Source: Natronohydrobacter sp.
Lineage (GTDB): Bacteria > Pseudomonadota > Alphaproteobacteria > Rhodobacterales > Rhodobacteraceae
Reading direction: 5' to 3'
Assembly: GCA_020832555.1 (NCBI GenBank)
Contig: JAFIEM010000015.1
Coordinates: 1 to 45,251, forward strand
DNA: 45,251 nt
Below, piece after piece: positions 25,493 to 34,244 of this stretch; position 1 is the stretch's first letter; each line of letters opens with the position of its first letter. The position numbers and the translations under genes are program-made. The notes below the pieces were generated by a model. That model saw only the letters and a program-made list of their open reading frames with translations, ran no database searches and was not told the DNA's origin.

Positions 25493-26254
25493 TCAGACGA
25501 ACTGCTCGCGGATGAGTCGCTCATCCAGCCCATGCCCCGGATCGAACAGAAGCTTGTGCGCGATATCGCGGACGGACTGGATATCGACCCGAACCACATT
25601 GCGGACCGACCGGCTGTCAGCATCCGCCATCACGGGGCGGCGCTCGGGATCAACGACCTCGAAGCGCACCCGCGAGTCCTTGGGCAGGATCGCCCCGCGC
25701 CAGCGCCGCGGACGAAACGCCGCGACAGGCGTGAGCGCCAGAACATCCGATCCGATGGGCAGGATCGGACCATGCGCAGAATAGTTATACGCGGTCGATC
25801 CCGCAGGCGTGCTGACCATGGCACCATCGCAGACCAACTCATCCAGCCGCTGTTTGCCATCGACGATGATGCGCAGTTTCGCCGCCTGTGCTCCCTGCCG
25901 CAGGAGCGAGACCTCATTGATCGCCAGCGCCTCGAAAACCGATCCGTCACTGCGCGTGGCTTGCATCCTCAGCGGATTCAACACAGCCATCTCTGCGCCC
26001 GCCAGTCTCTCGCTCAACCCGTCGGCCTGCCAGCCATTCATCAGAAAGCCGACTGTGCCCCGGTTCATCCCGTAGACAGGCGTATCCAGATGCTGTGTTG
26101 CGTGCAGAGTCTGCAACATGAACCCGTCGCCACCCAGCGCGATGATGACATCCGCTTCTTCGACTGGCACCGCTTTGTATTGCCGTGACAGGACCGCAAG
26201 GGCCTCTTGTGCATCGGGTGCAGCGCTGGCCAGCAAAGCAAGCTTGTGCGACAT
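25493..26254 (-). CDS. nadK: NAD kinase
   Basis: NadK phosphorylates NAD to NADP. The 253-residue protein has the GGDG motif (residues 41-44, in IIALGGDGFMLQ), the conserved NRGTVGFLMN, the INEVSLLR strand and the STAYNYSAHGPILP loop. Start at ATG 26254 (MSHKLALLAS) with GGAG seven bases upstream; the open frame upstream carries no family sequence. It is divergent from glyA and convergent with the DCC-family gene. The length is that of the short alphaproteobacterial form. Confidence 0.95.
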   Translation of the reverse strand: MSHKLALLASAAPDAQEALAVLSRQYKAVPVEEADVIIALGGDGFMLQTLHATQHLDTPVYGMNRGTVGFLMNGWQADGLSERLAGAEMAVLNPLRMQATRSDGSVFEALAINEVSLLRQGAQAAKLRIIVDGKQRLDELVCDGAMVSTPAGSTAYNYSAHGPILPIGSDVLALTPVAAFRPRRWRGAILPKDSRVRFEVVDPERRPVMADADSRSVRNVVRVDIQSVRDIAHKLLFDPGHGLDERLIREQFV

Positions 26255-26463
26255 GGCAGGACTCCAGTTCTGTCGAGCCCTTTCTGGCGCTCTGCTGCTG
26301 CCTTGGCAAGCGCGTTCCGATAGGCGCAAGGTTGCGCGGATCGGTGGAAATGTTGCCTTCAAGGTCGCGACGCAACGCAAAAGCGGCGCAATGAAGCCTT
26401 TGCCTGCGCACTCCGTTAGGCTAAATGGGGCGCAACCGAAACCTGCGACCCTGGGGGCCCGAG

Positions 26464-27759
26464 ATGGATCAGACTGCGCGCGACACTGGCTTCTTCACTG
26501 AAACGGTCGAGGACCGTGATCCCGAAGTTTTTGCGGCTATCCGCTCCGAACTGGGCCGGCAGCGTGACGAGATCGAACTGATCGCTTCCGAGAACATCGT
26601 CTCCAAGGCCGTGATGGAAGCACAAGGGTCGGTTCTGACCAACAAATATGCCGAGGGTTATCCGGGCCGTCGCTACTATGGCGGGTGCCAATATGTCGAC
26701 ATTGCAGAGAACCTTGCCATCGCGCGGGCCTGCGAATTGTTCAAATGCGACTTCGCCAATGTGCAGCCCAATTCCGGTTCACAAGCCAATCAGGGCGTGT
26801 TCACCGCACTTCTGAAACCCGGCGACACGATCCTTGGCATGTCGCTCGATGCGGGCGGCCATCTGACCCATGGCGCCAAACCCAACCAGTCAGGCAAATG
26901 GTTCAATGCCGTGCAATATGGGGTGCGTCGCGACACGCTCGATGTGGATTATGACCAGATCGCTGCATTGGCCGCAGAGCATCAGCCCAAAATGATCATT
27001 GCCGGTGGTTCTGCCATCCCGCGCATCATCGATTTCGCGCGCATGCGCGAGATTGCCGATTCCGTAGGGGCCTATCTGCTGGTCGATATGGCGCATTTCG
27101 CCGGGCTTGTGGCAGCGGAGCTTTACCCTTCGCCCTTCCCGCATGCGCATGTGGCAACCACCACCACGCACAAGACCCTGCGTGGTCCGCGCGGCGGCAT
27201 GATCCTGACCAATGACGAAACCATCGCGAAAAAGGTCAATTCCGCGATTTTCCCCGGCATTCAGGGCGGCCCGCTGATGCATGTCATCGCCGCCAAGGCC
27301 GTGGCTTTCGGCGAGGCGCTGCGTCCCGGCTTCCGTGACTATCAGAAACAGGTCATCGCCAATGCCAAATCGCTGGCGGATCAACTGGAAAAAGGCGGGC
27401 TGGCGACTGTCACCGGCGGCACGGATACGCATCTTCTGCTGGTCGATCTGCGCCCCAAAGGGGTGAAGGGCAATGCGACCGAGAAGGCGCTGGGCCGCGC
27501 GCATATCACGTGCAACAAGAACGGTATCCCGTTTGATACCGAAAGCCCGATGATCACCAGTGGCATCCGTCTGGGCACGCCCGCTGGCACCACCCGCGGC
27601 TTTACAGAGGCCGAGTTCCGGCAGATCGCTGACTGGATCGTGGCCGTGGTTGATGGCTTGGCTGCGAATGGGGAAGACGGCAATACCGAGGTCGAATCGC
27701 GGGTGAAGGCTGAAGTGGCTGAGCTTTGCGCCCGCTTCCCGATCTATCCCGAACTCTGA
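26464..27759 (+). CDS. glyA: Serine hydroxymethyltransferase
   Basis: GlyA converts serine and tetrahydrofolate to glycine and methylene-THF. The 431-residue protein carries the PLP lysine Lys237 in [14 protein letters not shown], the [10 protein letters not shown] start, [14 protein letters not shown] and [11 protein letters not shown]. Start at ATG 26464 ([10 protein letters not shown]). The 209-base region upstream, shared with nadK, shows no glycine-riboswitch-like pairing that I can support. A hairpin terminator follows. Confidence 0.97.
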   Translation: MDQTARDTGFFTETVEDRDPEVFAAIRSELGRQRDEIELIASENIVSKAVMEAQGSVLTNKYAEGYPGRRYYGGCQYVDIAENLAIARACELFKCDFANVQPNSGSQANQGVFTALLKPGDTILGMSLDAGGHLTHGAKPNQSGKWFNAVQYGVRRDTLDVDYDQIAALAAEHQPKMIIAGGSAIPRIIDFARMREIADSVGAYLLVDMAHFAGLVAAELYPSPFPHAHVATTTTHKTLRGPRGGMILTNDETIAKKVNSAIFPGIQGGPLMHVIAAKAVAFGEALRPGFRDYQKQVIANAKSLADQLEKGGLATVTGGTDTHLLLVDLRPKGVKGNATEKALGRAHITCNKNGIPFDTESPMITSGIRLGTPAGTTRGFTEAEFRQIADWIVAVVDGLAANGEDGNTEVESRVKAEVAELCARFPIYPEL

Positions 27760-27784
27760 CCGGTTCCGTGCAGTGGCACCAAAG

Positions 27785-27807
27785 AGAGGGGGCAGTCTGC
27801 CCCCTCT
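27785..27807 (+). terminator. Terminator after glyA
   Basis: A perfect 10-bp stem AGAGGGGGCA / TGCCCCCTCT with a 3-base loop GTC, 25 bases after the glyA stop, followed by a weak T-rich tail (TGCCCTTTC). Probably intrinsic termination, though the tail is poor. Confidence 0.65.
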
Positions 27808-27834
27808 TGCCCTTTCAGGGCAATTCACCCCGCA

Positions 27835-27857
27835 GAGTATTTGCGGCAAGATGAAGC
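27835..27857. repeat. Short interspersed repeat, copy 2
   Basis: A 23-base element beginning GAGTATTTGCGGCAAG and ending in GATGAAGC, 21 of 23 identical to the copy at 8113-8135. It lies between the glyA terminator and the alpha/beta hydrolase gene. Confidence 0.5.
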
Positions 27858-27903
27858 GAAGATGGCTGCACAGGGGGTATTGCCCGTTGGAACGTGAGGC
27901 AAG

Positions 27904-28665
27904 ATGCTGAATATCCTGCGCTATGGTAACGAGTCCGAACGCCCCAAGCTATTGATTGTGCACGGGCTGTTCGGGTCTGCCCGCAACTGGGGGGCCATCG
28001 CCAAACGTCTGTCCGACAGCCGCGAGGTGATCAGCGTCGACATGCGCAACCACGGCGAAAGCCCATGGTTCAACAGCCACAGCTATGCTGATCTTGCCGA
28101 GGATCTTGCAGAGGTGATCCACGCCGAGGGCGGCGCGCTGGATGTGCTTGGCCATTCGATGGGTGGCAAGGCCGCCATGATGCTGGCGCTGACGCGGCCG
28201 GAACAGGTGCGCCGCCTGCTGGTCGCGGATATTGCACCTGTGGCCTATTCGCATAGCCAATCCCATCTGATCGCGGCCATGCGCGATCTGCCGCTTGCGC
28301 AACTGCGCAGCCGCGCTGAGGCTGATGCCGCGCTGGCCCGCTCTGTAGATGATCCGTCGGTCCGGGCGTTCTTGCTGCAATCGCTGGATCTTCGGTCCAC
28401 GTCCGCGCGCTGGCGATTGAACCTGAATGTGCTGGAGGCAGAGATGGACAAGGTAACGGGCTGGCCCGACATTGCAGCGCAGTTTTCCGGACCAACCTTG
28501 TTTCTGAGTGGCGCGCGGTCTGATTATGTGCTGCCAGAACATCGCCCGGCGATCCGCAAACATTTTCCGGAAGCGAAATTCGCGAAACTGCCCGGCGCGG
28601 GCCATTGGCTGCATGCCGAGGCCCCGCGCCCTTTTGAACAGACCGCGCGCATGTGGTTTGACTGA
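27904..28665 (+). CDS. Alpha/beta hydrolase (YbfF-like esterase)
   Basis: A 253-residue alpha/beta hydrolase, closest in layout to YbfF-type esterases. The oxyanion motif VHGLFGSARNWG (19-30), the nucleophile Ser85 in GHSMGG, an acid residue in LFLSGARSDYV and the catalytic His in GHWLHAE are all present. No signal peptide, so it is cytosolic. Substrate unknown (short-chain acyl esters are usual). It ends seven bases from the convergent 60-residue membrane protein gene. Confidence 0.88.
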   Translation: MLNILRYGNESERPKLLIVHGLFGSARNWGAIAKRLSDSREVISVDMRNHGESPWFNSHSYADLAEDLAEVIHAEGGALDVLGHSMGGKAAMMLALTRPEQVRRLLVADIAPVAYSHSQSHLIAAMRDLPLAQLRSRAEADAALARSVDDPSVRAFLLQSLDLRSTSARWRLNLNVLEAEMDKVTGWPDIAAQFSGPTLFLSGARSDYVLPEHRPAIRKHFPEAKFAKLPGAGHWLHAEAPRPFEQTARMWFD

Positions 28666-28672
28666 CGCGCGG

Positions 28673-28855
28673 TCAGACCTCTGCGAGTTTACGCGCGATA
28701 ATCCAGCTTGCCAGCAGCCCGGCGATGCCACCCCCGGCGACCCATATCAGGATCGGTTGCAGCGTATCCTGACCCAAACTCAGGGCTATGACCATCGCGA
28801 TCCCGGCGCAGGTGACCCCGGCGATACTGAAGACAAGCGGAAACAGTTTTGGCAT
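28673..28855 (-). CDS. Small two-helix membrane protein, 60 residues
   Basis: I can name no function. The 60 residues are nearly all hydrophobic: helix 1 about residues 4-26 (LFPLVFSIAGVTCAGIAMV) and helix 2 about 32-54 (ILIWVAGGGIAGLLASWII), with a basic end RKLAEV. A strong ribosome binding site, AAAGGAG, lies six bases before the ATG, and the two-helix pattern is clear, so I regard it as real. Similar short proteins occur in other Rhodobacteraceae as far as I recall, often mis-named. It is convergent with the alpha/beta hydrolase gene. Confidence 0.72.
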   Translation of the reverse strand: MPKLFPLVFSIAGVTCAGIAMVIALSLGQDTLQPILIWVAGGGIAGLLASWIIARKLAEV

Positions 28856-29177
28856 ATTGCGCTCCTTTGGGCAGACTGGTTTGGTGCCAGTTCAGCGCAT
28901 TTCGCGGTCACTGTCTTTGATCCAGGGCAAAAGATGTTCAGTTTGCGACTATGTCGTGGTCAGAGGGTCATGAAATTTGGCGATAGTCTTTTCCCTTCGG
29001 CCAGAGCTGACAGGTACATTGAAAACAGGATCTGGAAATTCCGGGCCACAGGCCATGCTGTTTCCCGCAGAACCGGCGTGGTTCCAATTGTTGTCCGGGC
29101 AGAGTTTGGTACAAGCTGCAACCGAGTTGAGTTGGCATCTTGAACGCGCTTCTGAAAGCGACTACAAGCCAGCGCAC
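28856..29177. other. 322 bases without a recognised gene, upstream of tRNA-Val
   Basis: Holds the promoter of the 60-residue protein (its end near 28856) and that of tRNA-Val. I see only small dyads, for example GAACC-GGCGT-GGTTC near 29080-29095, and no open frame with a good binding site. The remainder is unexplained. Confidence 0.5.
29140..29168 (+). promoter_or_regulatory. Candidate tRNA-Val promoter
   Basis: TTGAAC (29140-29145), a 17-base spacer and TACAAG (29163-29168). Transcription from it would start about three bases before the tRNA. The -35 is good, the -10 poor. Confidence 0.4.
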
Positions 29178-29253
<76 letters not shown>

Positions 29254-29320
29254 GTTCCCTCAGTTTTCGTGGACTGGCCCCGTTCAGGCGAGATGGCCAG
29301 AACTGGCGTTCTGCATAGGA

Positions 29321-31615
29321 TCAGTCAATGTTTCGATCTTCTCCTGATACCGGTTGCGCAAGCATCGCCTGCAGACGCGCACGAAAATCCTCACTCTGAT
29401 CAAGCGCGGTTCGGGCCTGTGACAGAAGACCGGGCTCCGGTTCCGGGCGCGTTGGCTCATTGCGCGACCATTGCTCAGGATCACTCGCGAGGCGGGCGTC
29501 GGCGACCAGTGCGGCGGGTTCTGGCTGGTTCTCTGATGGTGATGCGGTCGCAGCATCCTCCTCCTGTGCTGTAAGCAAGTTGTCTGAAGGATCTGGTAAA
29601 CGGTCCGGTAGTGTTCTTTCAGATCGCAATTCCGCCTGTGCGATTCTCGCCCGAACGATATCCGCCGAGTTGGAGATGTCGAAAGCGTTGTGTTCCTCTT
29701 CGCCACTGCGCTCGGACGCCCGCATCTGCTGATTGTCGCTGAGCATCTGCTCCGGGATCGGGCCAAGGAATGACATTTGATCCTCTCGCAGAAGTCCTGC
29801 CTGTTCGGCAAATCCAAGGCGTTCCAGACGCGAAGCCAACGAGGCGCGCAAATCCTCGGGCAATTCAGGCACCATCCACGGGCGTTGCGCGAAGATATTC
29901 ACAACGAAAATCGTATCATCAGGTGTTTGTGCCAGCTTGTCGAACAACCAGTGACGCAGGTCACGGGTCGCTGCGGTTGTCAGGCCGTTGTGACGAGAAT
30001 CCGCCAGCGCAAATGCCTCTTCAAAGGCCGCATTGCGTGCGAATGCGCGCGCCAGCAATCTTGCAATCTCTGATCCCAGCGGGTCCCGGCGCAGTGCCAG
30101 AAGCCGGTTCTCTGCCAGATCGATCAATTCAACTTCTGCCGTCTCCCCTTGCTGATCGCGGCGAGACAGCAGGAAAACAAGCGCCTCGTCCGAAAGCTCA
30201 GGTGACAGGGATGCCTCAAGGATTTCATCCTGCCCGGTCGTGGAACCAGCTAGAGCAACAGTGACGGATGCGAGTGTCAATTCCGGTGTGTCGGTCTGTG
30301 TCACTCGACTGATCGACGCCTCTATGCGCTGTGCTGCACTGACATGCCCCTGAGAGACCAGACGCTGCACGATTGTTGGCCCTAGATGCAATCGCAAGAG
30401 AGTAGGCAGGCCCTCGGTTGCCTGCACCAGCATATTGAGAGTTGCATCCGACCCGACAGGATACGTTTCATTGAGCAGGAAAGACCAAAGCAGGCCAGAT
30501 GGGCTACAAGAGGCCAGGTTCTCTGGCGCCGATTCACGCGCCACTGGCTCAAGATCAACTGCATGGCTGATCGGAAAGATGATCCGGCGCAAGGGATCGT
30601 CCGGGTCGAGAAGCGACGCTCCAAGGCGTGCCTCCGCACCAAATCCGATGCTCAGGTAATGCCTGATGACCTCGACCATCCGACTGTGATCGAGTTGATC
30701 GAACTCACTGAAAATCGGGGCAAGAACGGGAAGTCCGTGTAGCCGGTTTAGGGTCTGGCTGTCGCTTTGAACATCGAGCAGGGCAAGCAGGCGACATGTT
30801 TCACGCTCGGGCGCAGACGCGGCCTGCGCGCTCTCGCCTGGCAGAGCAAAATGCGCGTCAAGCGTGCCGTCAATTCCAGGGCTGCCAGTACCAATGCGAT
30901 CTGATATCTCCGGGCGCGACCCAAAATCCTCTGCGGGCTGTAGCGTGCCCAGCGAGACAGAGTTCGAGAGCGCGCGACCGAGTTCACGCGCAATAGCGTC
31001 GCGCGCAGTCTGAAGGTCCATGTATCTATCTGTTTCTTCTTTGGCGGCAGGCGGGGCGAGTGCGGGATGGAGTGGAAAGGTGCGCGAATCTCTGGGCTGG
31101 TCTGAATTTCCGCGCAGTCGGCGTGCGAGTTCCCTGCCTGCCCGGTCCAGCTCGGGGGACCGGGTGCCTGGCCTCGGCAACATGTTTTCCGGGCGCGGTT
31201 GAGGACGGAGTCCCGACAGGGGGCGGGCGACTTCGGCGGGATTTGCAACTCCCAGAATATCGATCACAAGGTATTGGGATATATCCTCGCTGGCGCGCAA
31301 TTCGCAGTCACAGGCCAGTTCGAAAATCAGGCCATCCGATGTCGTCCGCACCGCGCCAAGGCGCGTTCGCGGAATTCTCGAGAAAGTCTGGGAAAGATCA
31401 AAGCGCAATTCTGGCCCGTCGACAATCAACCGCGCGGTTCTGCCCTCGGTGGTAACACGCCAGCCATTGTCATTCGGAATCCGGATGACCAGCCTTGTGA
31501 AGTCCATATGTTCACCCGCGCGTACCGGGATTGTGGTGATCTGGGCAGCGGCTGCGGTGCCTATGAGAGCAAACGCATGAAACAGGAGAATGCGTAGCAG
31601 AAGCGGCATCTTCAT
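29321..31615 (-). CDS. Large exported protein of unknown function in the flagellar locus
   Basis: A 764-residue protein that I do not recognise. It has a signal peptide (about residues 1-23, ending GTAAAAQ). Residues 25-125 are beta-rich and loosely like an AMIN domain (FTRLVIRIPNDNGWRV, then RFDLSQTFSRIPRTRLGAV). A Pro/Arg-rich stretch (130-190) follows, then a long helical region with repeat-like hydrophobic pairs (about 280-620) and an acidic, low-complexity C-terminus. The ATG overlaps the motA stop by four bases, so it is made together with the stator protein. The lineage's flagellar clusters contain such clade-specific genes; a periplasmic or envelope role in motor assembly is only inference. 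Confidence 0.75.
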   Translation of the reverse strand: MKMPLLLRILLFHAFALIGTAAAAQITTIPVRAGEHMDFTRLVIRIPNDNGWRVTTEGRTARLIVDGPELRFDLSQTFSRIPRTRLGAVRTTSDGLIFELACDCELRASEDISQYLVIDILGVANPAEVARPLSGLRPQPRPENMLPRPGTRSPELDRAGRELARRLRGNSDQPRDSRTFPLHPALAPPAAKEETDRYMDLQTARDAIARELGRALSNSVSLGTLQPAEDFGSRPEISDRIGTGSPGIDGTLDAHFALPGESAQAASAPERETCRLLALLDVQSDSQTLNRLHGLPVLAPIFSEFDQLDHSRMVEVIRHYLSIGFGAEARLGASLLDPDDPLRRIIFPISHAVDLEPVARESAPENLASCSPSGLLWSFLLNETYPVGSDATLNMLVQATEGLPTLLRLHLGPTIVQRLVSQGHVSAAQRIEASISRVTQTDTPELTLASVTVALAGSTTGQDEILEASLSPELSDEALVFLLSRRDQQGETAEVELIDLAENRLLALRRDPLGSEIARLLARAFARNAAFEEAFALADSRHNGLTTAATRDLRHWLFDKLAQTPDDTIFVVNIFAQRPWMVPELPEDLRASLASRLERLGFAEQAGLLREDQMSFLGPIPEQMLSDNQQMRASERSGEEEHNAFDISNSADIVRARIAQAELRSERTLPDRLPDPSDNLLTAQEEDAATASPSENQPEPAALVADARLASDPEQWSRNEPTRPEPEPGLLSQARTALDQSEDFRARLQAMLAQPVSGEDRNID

Positions 31616-32481
31616 GCTGCGTTTTTCTTGAGATCGCGCAATGCGGATTCCAGATCAGAGAAATCCGGGCGCTGGTGATGCGGTGTGTTCTGGCGCCCGA
31701 CCTCGATGCAAATATTTGCCGGGTGCGCGTGCAGGTTCGCGATCAGCACTTCCCGGATCAGTTGATGGAAATGATCATCTTCTTCGACAATCGCCCGCAT
31801 GCGGCCAGCGATGGGTCCGACAAATCCATAGGCGAGGAACACGCCCAGAAACGTTCCCGTCAAGGCGCCACCGATCATTTTTCCAAGAATATCAGGAGGC
31901 TGATCAATTGCGCCCATCGTCTTGATAATGCCCAGAACAGCAGCCACGATGCCGAGGGCCGGCAAAGCATCCGCGACGACCTGAACCGCGTGGCTGGAAT
32001 GCAGAGCGTGATGTTTTTGCGCGACAAGGCGTTTGTCCAGTACATCTTCTACCTGGTGGGGGTCGTCATAGTTCATGGACGCCGCACGCATGGTATCGCA
32101 GATCAGATCCACAACATCGTGGTCGGCCTGGATCTTGGGATAGCGGCCAAAAATAGCCGAAGATTCCGGTGCCTCGATATGTTCTTCCACTGCAACGGGG
32201 TTCTGGCGCGCAAGCCAGATCAACTCGAAAAGCAGGCAGAGTATGTCGCGATAGTCGGCGGGTTGCCATTTTGGCCCCTTGAAGACGCGCGCGATATCGC
32301 GACCGGTCGTTTTGATCGTGCTGAGATCATTGCCCAGAACAAAGGCGCCGGTTGCGGCCCCGCCAATCATGACCATCTCGAAAGGAAGCGCTTTCAGGAT
32401 GATACCCATGGTACCACCAGATCCGAGATATCCGCCAAATACCATGACGAGGACGATCAGAATTCCAACAATTGCGATCAC
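31612..32481 (-). CDS. motA: Flagellar motor stator protein MotA
   Basis: A 289-residue stator subunit with four membrane helices (two near the N-terminus, two at about 175-225). The torque loop contains LFELIWLARQNPVAVEEHIE, which holds the conserved Arg and Glu that touch FliG, and the helix 3 and 4 prolines lie in LPALGIVAAVLGIIKTMG and FVGPIAGRM. MotA forms the ion channel with MotB, which is not encoded nearby. Start is a GTG at 32481 with GAGG six bases upstream. A gap of 133 bases separates it from the motE-like gene, room for its own promoter. Confidence 0.94.
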   Translation of the reverse strand: MIAIVGILIVLVMVFGGYLGSGGTMGIILKALPFEMVMIGGAATGAFVLGNDLSTIKTTGRDIARVFKGPKWQPADYRDILCLLFELIWLARQNPVAVEEHIEAPESSAIFGRYPKIQADHDVVDLICDTMRAASMNYDDPHQVEDVLDKRLVAQKHHALHSSHAVQVVADALPALGIVAAVLGIIKTMGAIDQPPDILGKMIGGALTGTFLGVFLAYGFVGPIAGRMRAIVEEDDHFHQLIREVLIANLHAHPANICIEVGRQNTPHHQRPDFSDLESALRDLKKNAA

Positions 32482-32614
32482 GTCAAACCTCGGCCCTTTT
32501 AATTCGCTGCTTTCAACAGGTGCCGTCTTCTCTGATCCGGTTGCACCAGGTTTTCACATTCGCAAAGCGGTATTAACAAACCGCTTCTGCCTCACGATTT
32601 ACGCGCCTTACGAC

Positions 32615-33190
32615 TCAGTTTCTTGGCGTCCGAGCGTGACGTCCGGCCAATACCGCGCTGATGGCATAGGCGGTGATCGGGTCCAGACCCGCCATGACCT
32701 CTCCCGCGAATTCAGGTCGCAGACGCGCCATGAAACCCGCCGCAAAATCCGTATCCATCTGCGAAAACAGTTCAGCCGCCTGCGCAGGCTTCATATGTTC
32801 GAAAACCGTGGTCAGACGTTGCAGGTCATCTTCTGCCGCGGTTTCCGTCAGACGCAGTGTCGCTGCGAGTCTGGCCTCGGTCGCGACAAGTATCTCGATC
32901 TGGCGTTCGAGTTCAGCTTCGGCCGCAAGCAGCCTGTCGTAGCGCTCCTGCAAGTCTGTTTCGGCCTGCAAAATGCGCTCTTCACGGGCGCGCAGCGATG
33001 CCAGCAGATCCCCCGGATCCGGGGCGGCGGAAAGTGAAGTGGTCTCGACTGTGCTATCAATGTCGGGTTCGGCAGCGATGACTTCCGCCACCCCCACCCC
33101 CAGACGTGACATGCCCGCACCCAGAAACAGCAGGGATAACAGGACAAGCACATGCGACGTGGCAGGCCGATATGTTGCATTTCTGCTCAC
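32615..33190 (-). CDS. MotE-like flagellar protein
   Basis: A 191-residue protein: an N-terminal membrane anchor (about residues 14-38), a long coiled-coil (about 60-115: LRAREERILQAETDLQERYDRL...) and a C-terminal MgtE-N/FliG-like helical segment (HMKPAQAAELFSQMDTDFAAGFMARLRPEFAGEVMAGLDP). This is the layout of MotE, the chaperone for the MotC stator protein in Sinorhizobium. Overlaps the upstream PflI-like gene by four bases. The name rests on architecture and position. Confidence 0.8.
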   Translation of the reverse strand: MSRNATYRPATSHVLVLLSLLFLGAGMSRLGVGVAEVIAAEPDIDSTVETTSLSAAPDPGDLLASLRAREERILQAETDLQERYDRLLAAEAELERQIEILVATEARLAATLRLTETAAEDDLQRLTTVFEHMKPAQAAELFSQMDTDFAAGFMARLRPEFAGEVMAGLDPITAYAISAVLAGRHARTPRN

Positions 33191-33636
33191 CGTGTGACTC
33201 CGAAAGCTTCTCGCTGGCGCAGGACCCGAGGACGCGTGTCGCCCTTGCGCCCCCCGGCGCGGCCAAATGGGGCGAAATCAGAAGATACCTCAGCAGCGTC
33301 ATCATGCTTTCGCGGAGCACTATTCGAAGCATCGGCTTCGGTCGGAACGTTCCGCTCGCCACCCTGATGCGCGGCCATCATCAACTCCAGCCGCCGCGCG
33401 GTTGCGTCGGCGCGGTCAATCTGAGCGTCAAGCGCCGAACTCGCCTGCGCATTGGTTTTCTCGGCCTGATGAAGCGCTTGGGTCAGAGCATCGACTTGTT
33501 GCGAGAGTACCGCGATGGCCTTGCCCACATCACCGTCAAGCCGGGTGAGCGCCCGTAAACGGCGCGACAGCACCATGCAATAGACAGCCGCCAGCAGGGC
33601 TGCGAGTCCGATTGCCATGTCAATGACCAATACCAT
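33187..33636 (-). CDS. DUF6468 / PflI-like membrane protein
   Basis: A 149-residue protein with one N-terminal membrane helix (MAIGLAALLAAVYCMVLSRRLRAL), a coiled-coil (residues 35-90) and a basic, proline- and glycine-containing tail. In position and shape it resembles the DUF6468 proteins of alphaproteobacterial flagellar loci; one member, PflI of Caulobacter, helps place the flagellum at the pole. That link is an inference from memory. It begins 11 bases after fliL and overlaps the motE-like gene by four bases. Confidence 0.72.
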   Translation of the reverse strand: MVLVIDMAIGLAALLAAVYCMVLSRRLRALTRLDGDVGKAIAVLSQQVDALTQALHQAEKTNAQASSALDAQIDRADATARRLELMMAAHQGGERNVPTEADASNSAPRKHDDAAEVSSDFAPFGRAGGRKGDTRPRVLRQREAFGVTR

Positions 33637-33647
33637 GCTGTCCCCCG

Positions 33648-34127
33648 TCAGTTGAGTATGAATTCAGTGATCAGAAAATCGCGGATATGACCCTCTCCGG
33701 CGACGACCTGCAGTCTGCGCAGGATCTGTGCCCTGATCCGGATCAGCGCTGCAGGTTCCGACAGATCCTGCGGGTCGATTGCGCGCAGATAGGTATTCAC
33801 GACATCCAGAAATCGCGGGTGCAGACGCGCCATGTCTGATTCGGATCGCGCGGCGACTTCGATCTGACCAGAAAAGCGCAGGAAACGGGCGGTGGAAGGT
33901 GACGCCAGCGAAATGGTTATGTTTTCCAGCGGGATATAGGCAAAATCCATGTCGATCGGGGCGACCGCGCGATGCCCTGGATCAGCGCTCAGCACCAGTC
34001 CTGAATACACTGCATAGAAACTGCTACCGCCCAGAAGAATGGCGCCAATAAATCCAGCGATCAGCGGGAAACGACTGCGCTTCTTCGGCTCAGCGGGCGT
34101 TTCTGTGGGGGCTGGGCTGTCTGACAT
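33648..34127 (-). CDS. fliL: Flagellar basal body-associated protein FliL
   Basis: A 159-residue FliL: short cytoplasmic N-terminus rich in Pro and Lys, one membrane helix (FPLIAGFIGAILLGGSSFYAVYSG) and a periplasmic domain with YIPLENITISLASPSTARFLRFSGQIEVA and the C-terminal HIRDFLITEFILN. FliL surrounds stator units and helps them engage. Start at ATG 34127 (MSDSPAPTETP); a longer frame from 34166 has no advantage. First gene of the minus-strand operon and divergent from fliF. Confidence 0.88.
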   Translation of the reverse strand: MSDSPAPTETPAEPKKRSRFPLIAGFIGAILLGGSSFYAVYSGLVLSADPGHRAVAPIDMDFAYIPLENITISLASPSTARFLRFSGQIEVAARSESDMARLHPRFLDVVNTYLRAIDPQDLSEPAALIRIRAQILRRLQVVAGEGHIRDFLITEFILN

Positions 34128-34173
34128 TAGGATTTCCGGATGAAGTGACTGAATGTCTTTTCGCACAAGGTCA

Positions 34174-34190
34174 CTAACCGAATGTTAAAC
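34174..34190. promoter_or_regulatory. CtrA-like site between fliL and fliF
   Basis: CTAA-N7-TTAA followed by AC: one base off the TTAA-N7-TTAA consensus of CtrA, the regulator that controls flagellar genes in many alphaproteobacteria including Rhodobacteraceae. It is 47 bases from the fliL start and 55 from the fliF start, central in the 117-base divergent region. Confidence 0.45.
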
Positions 34191-34244
34191 GATCCGGGTG
34201 AAAACTCCCTTGGACGGCAGAAGGCCGGTTGAAGGAGAATCGCA

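Noticed and set aside
26255-26463. Glycine riboswitch upstream of glyA
   Set aside because: I could not find the conserved tandem aptamer elements, and the region is shared with the divergent nadK promoter.
32565-32586. AAGCGGT-N8-ACCGCTT dyad downstream of the motE-like gene, considered as a terminator
   Set aside because: A 7-bp stem with no U-tract on the minus strand. It could be an operator for motA, but nothing else supports this.
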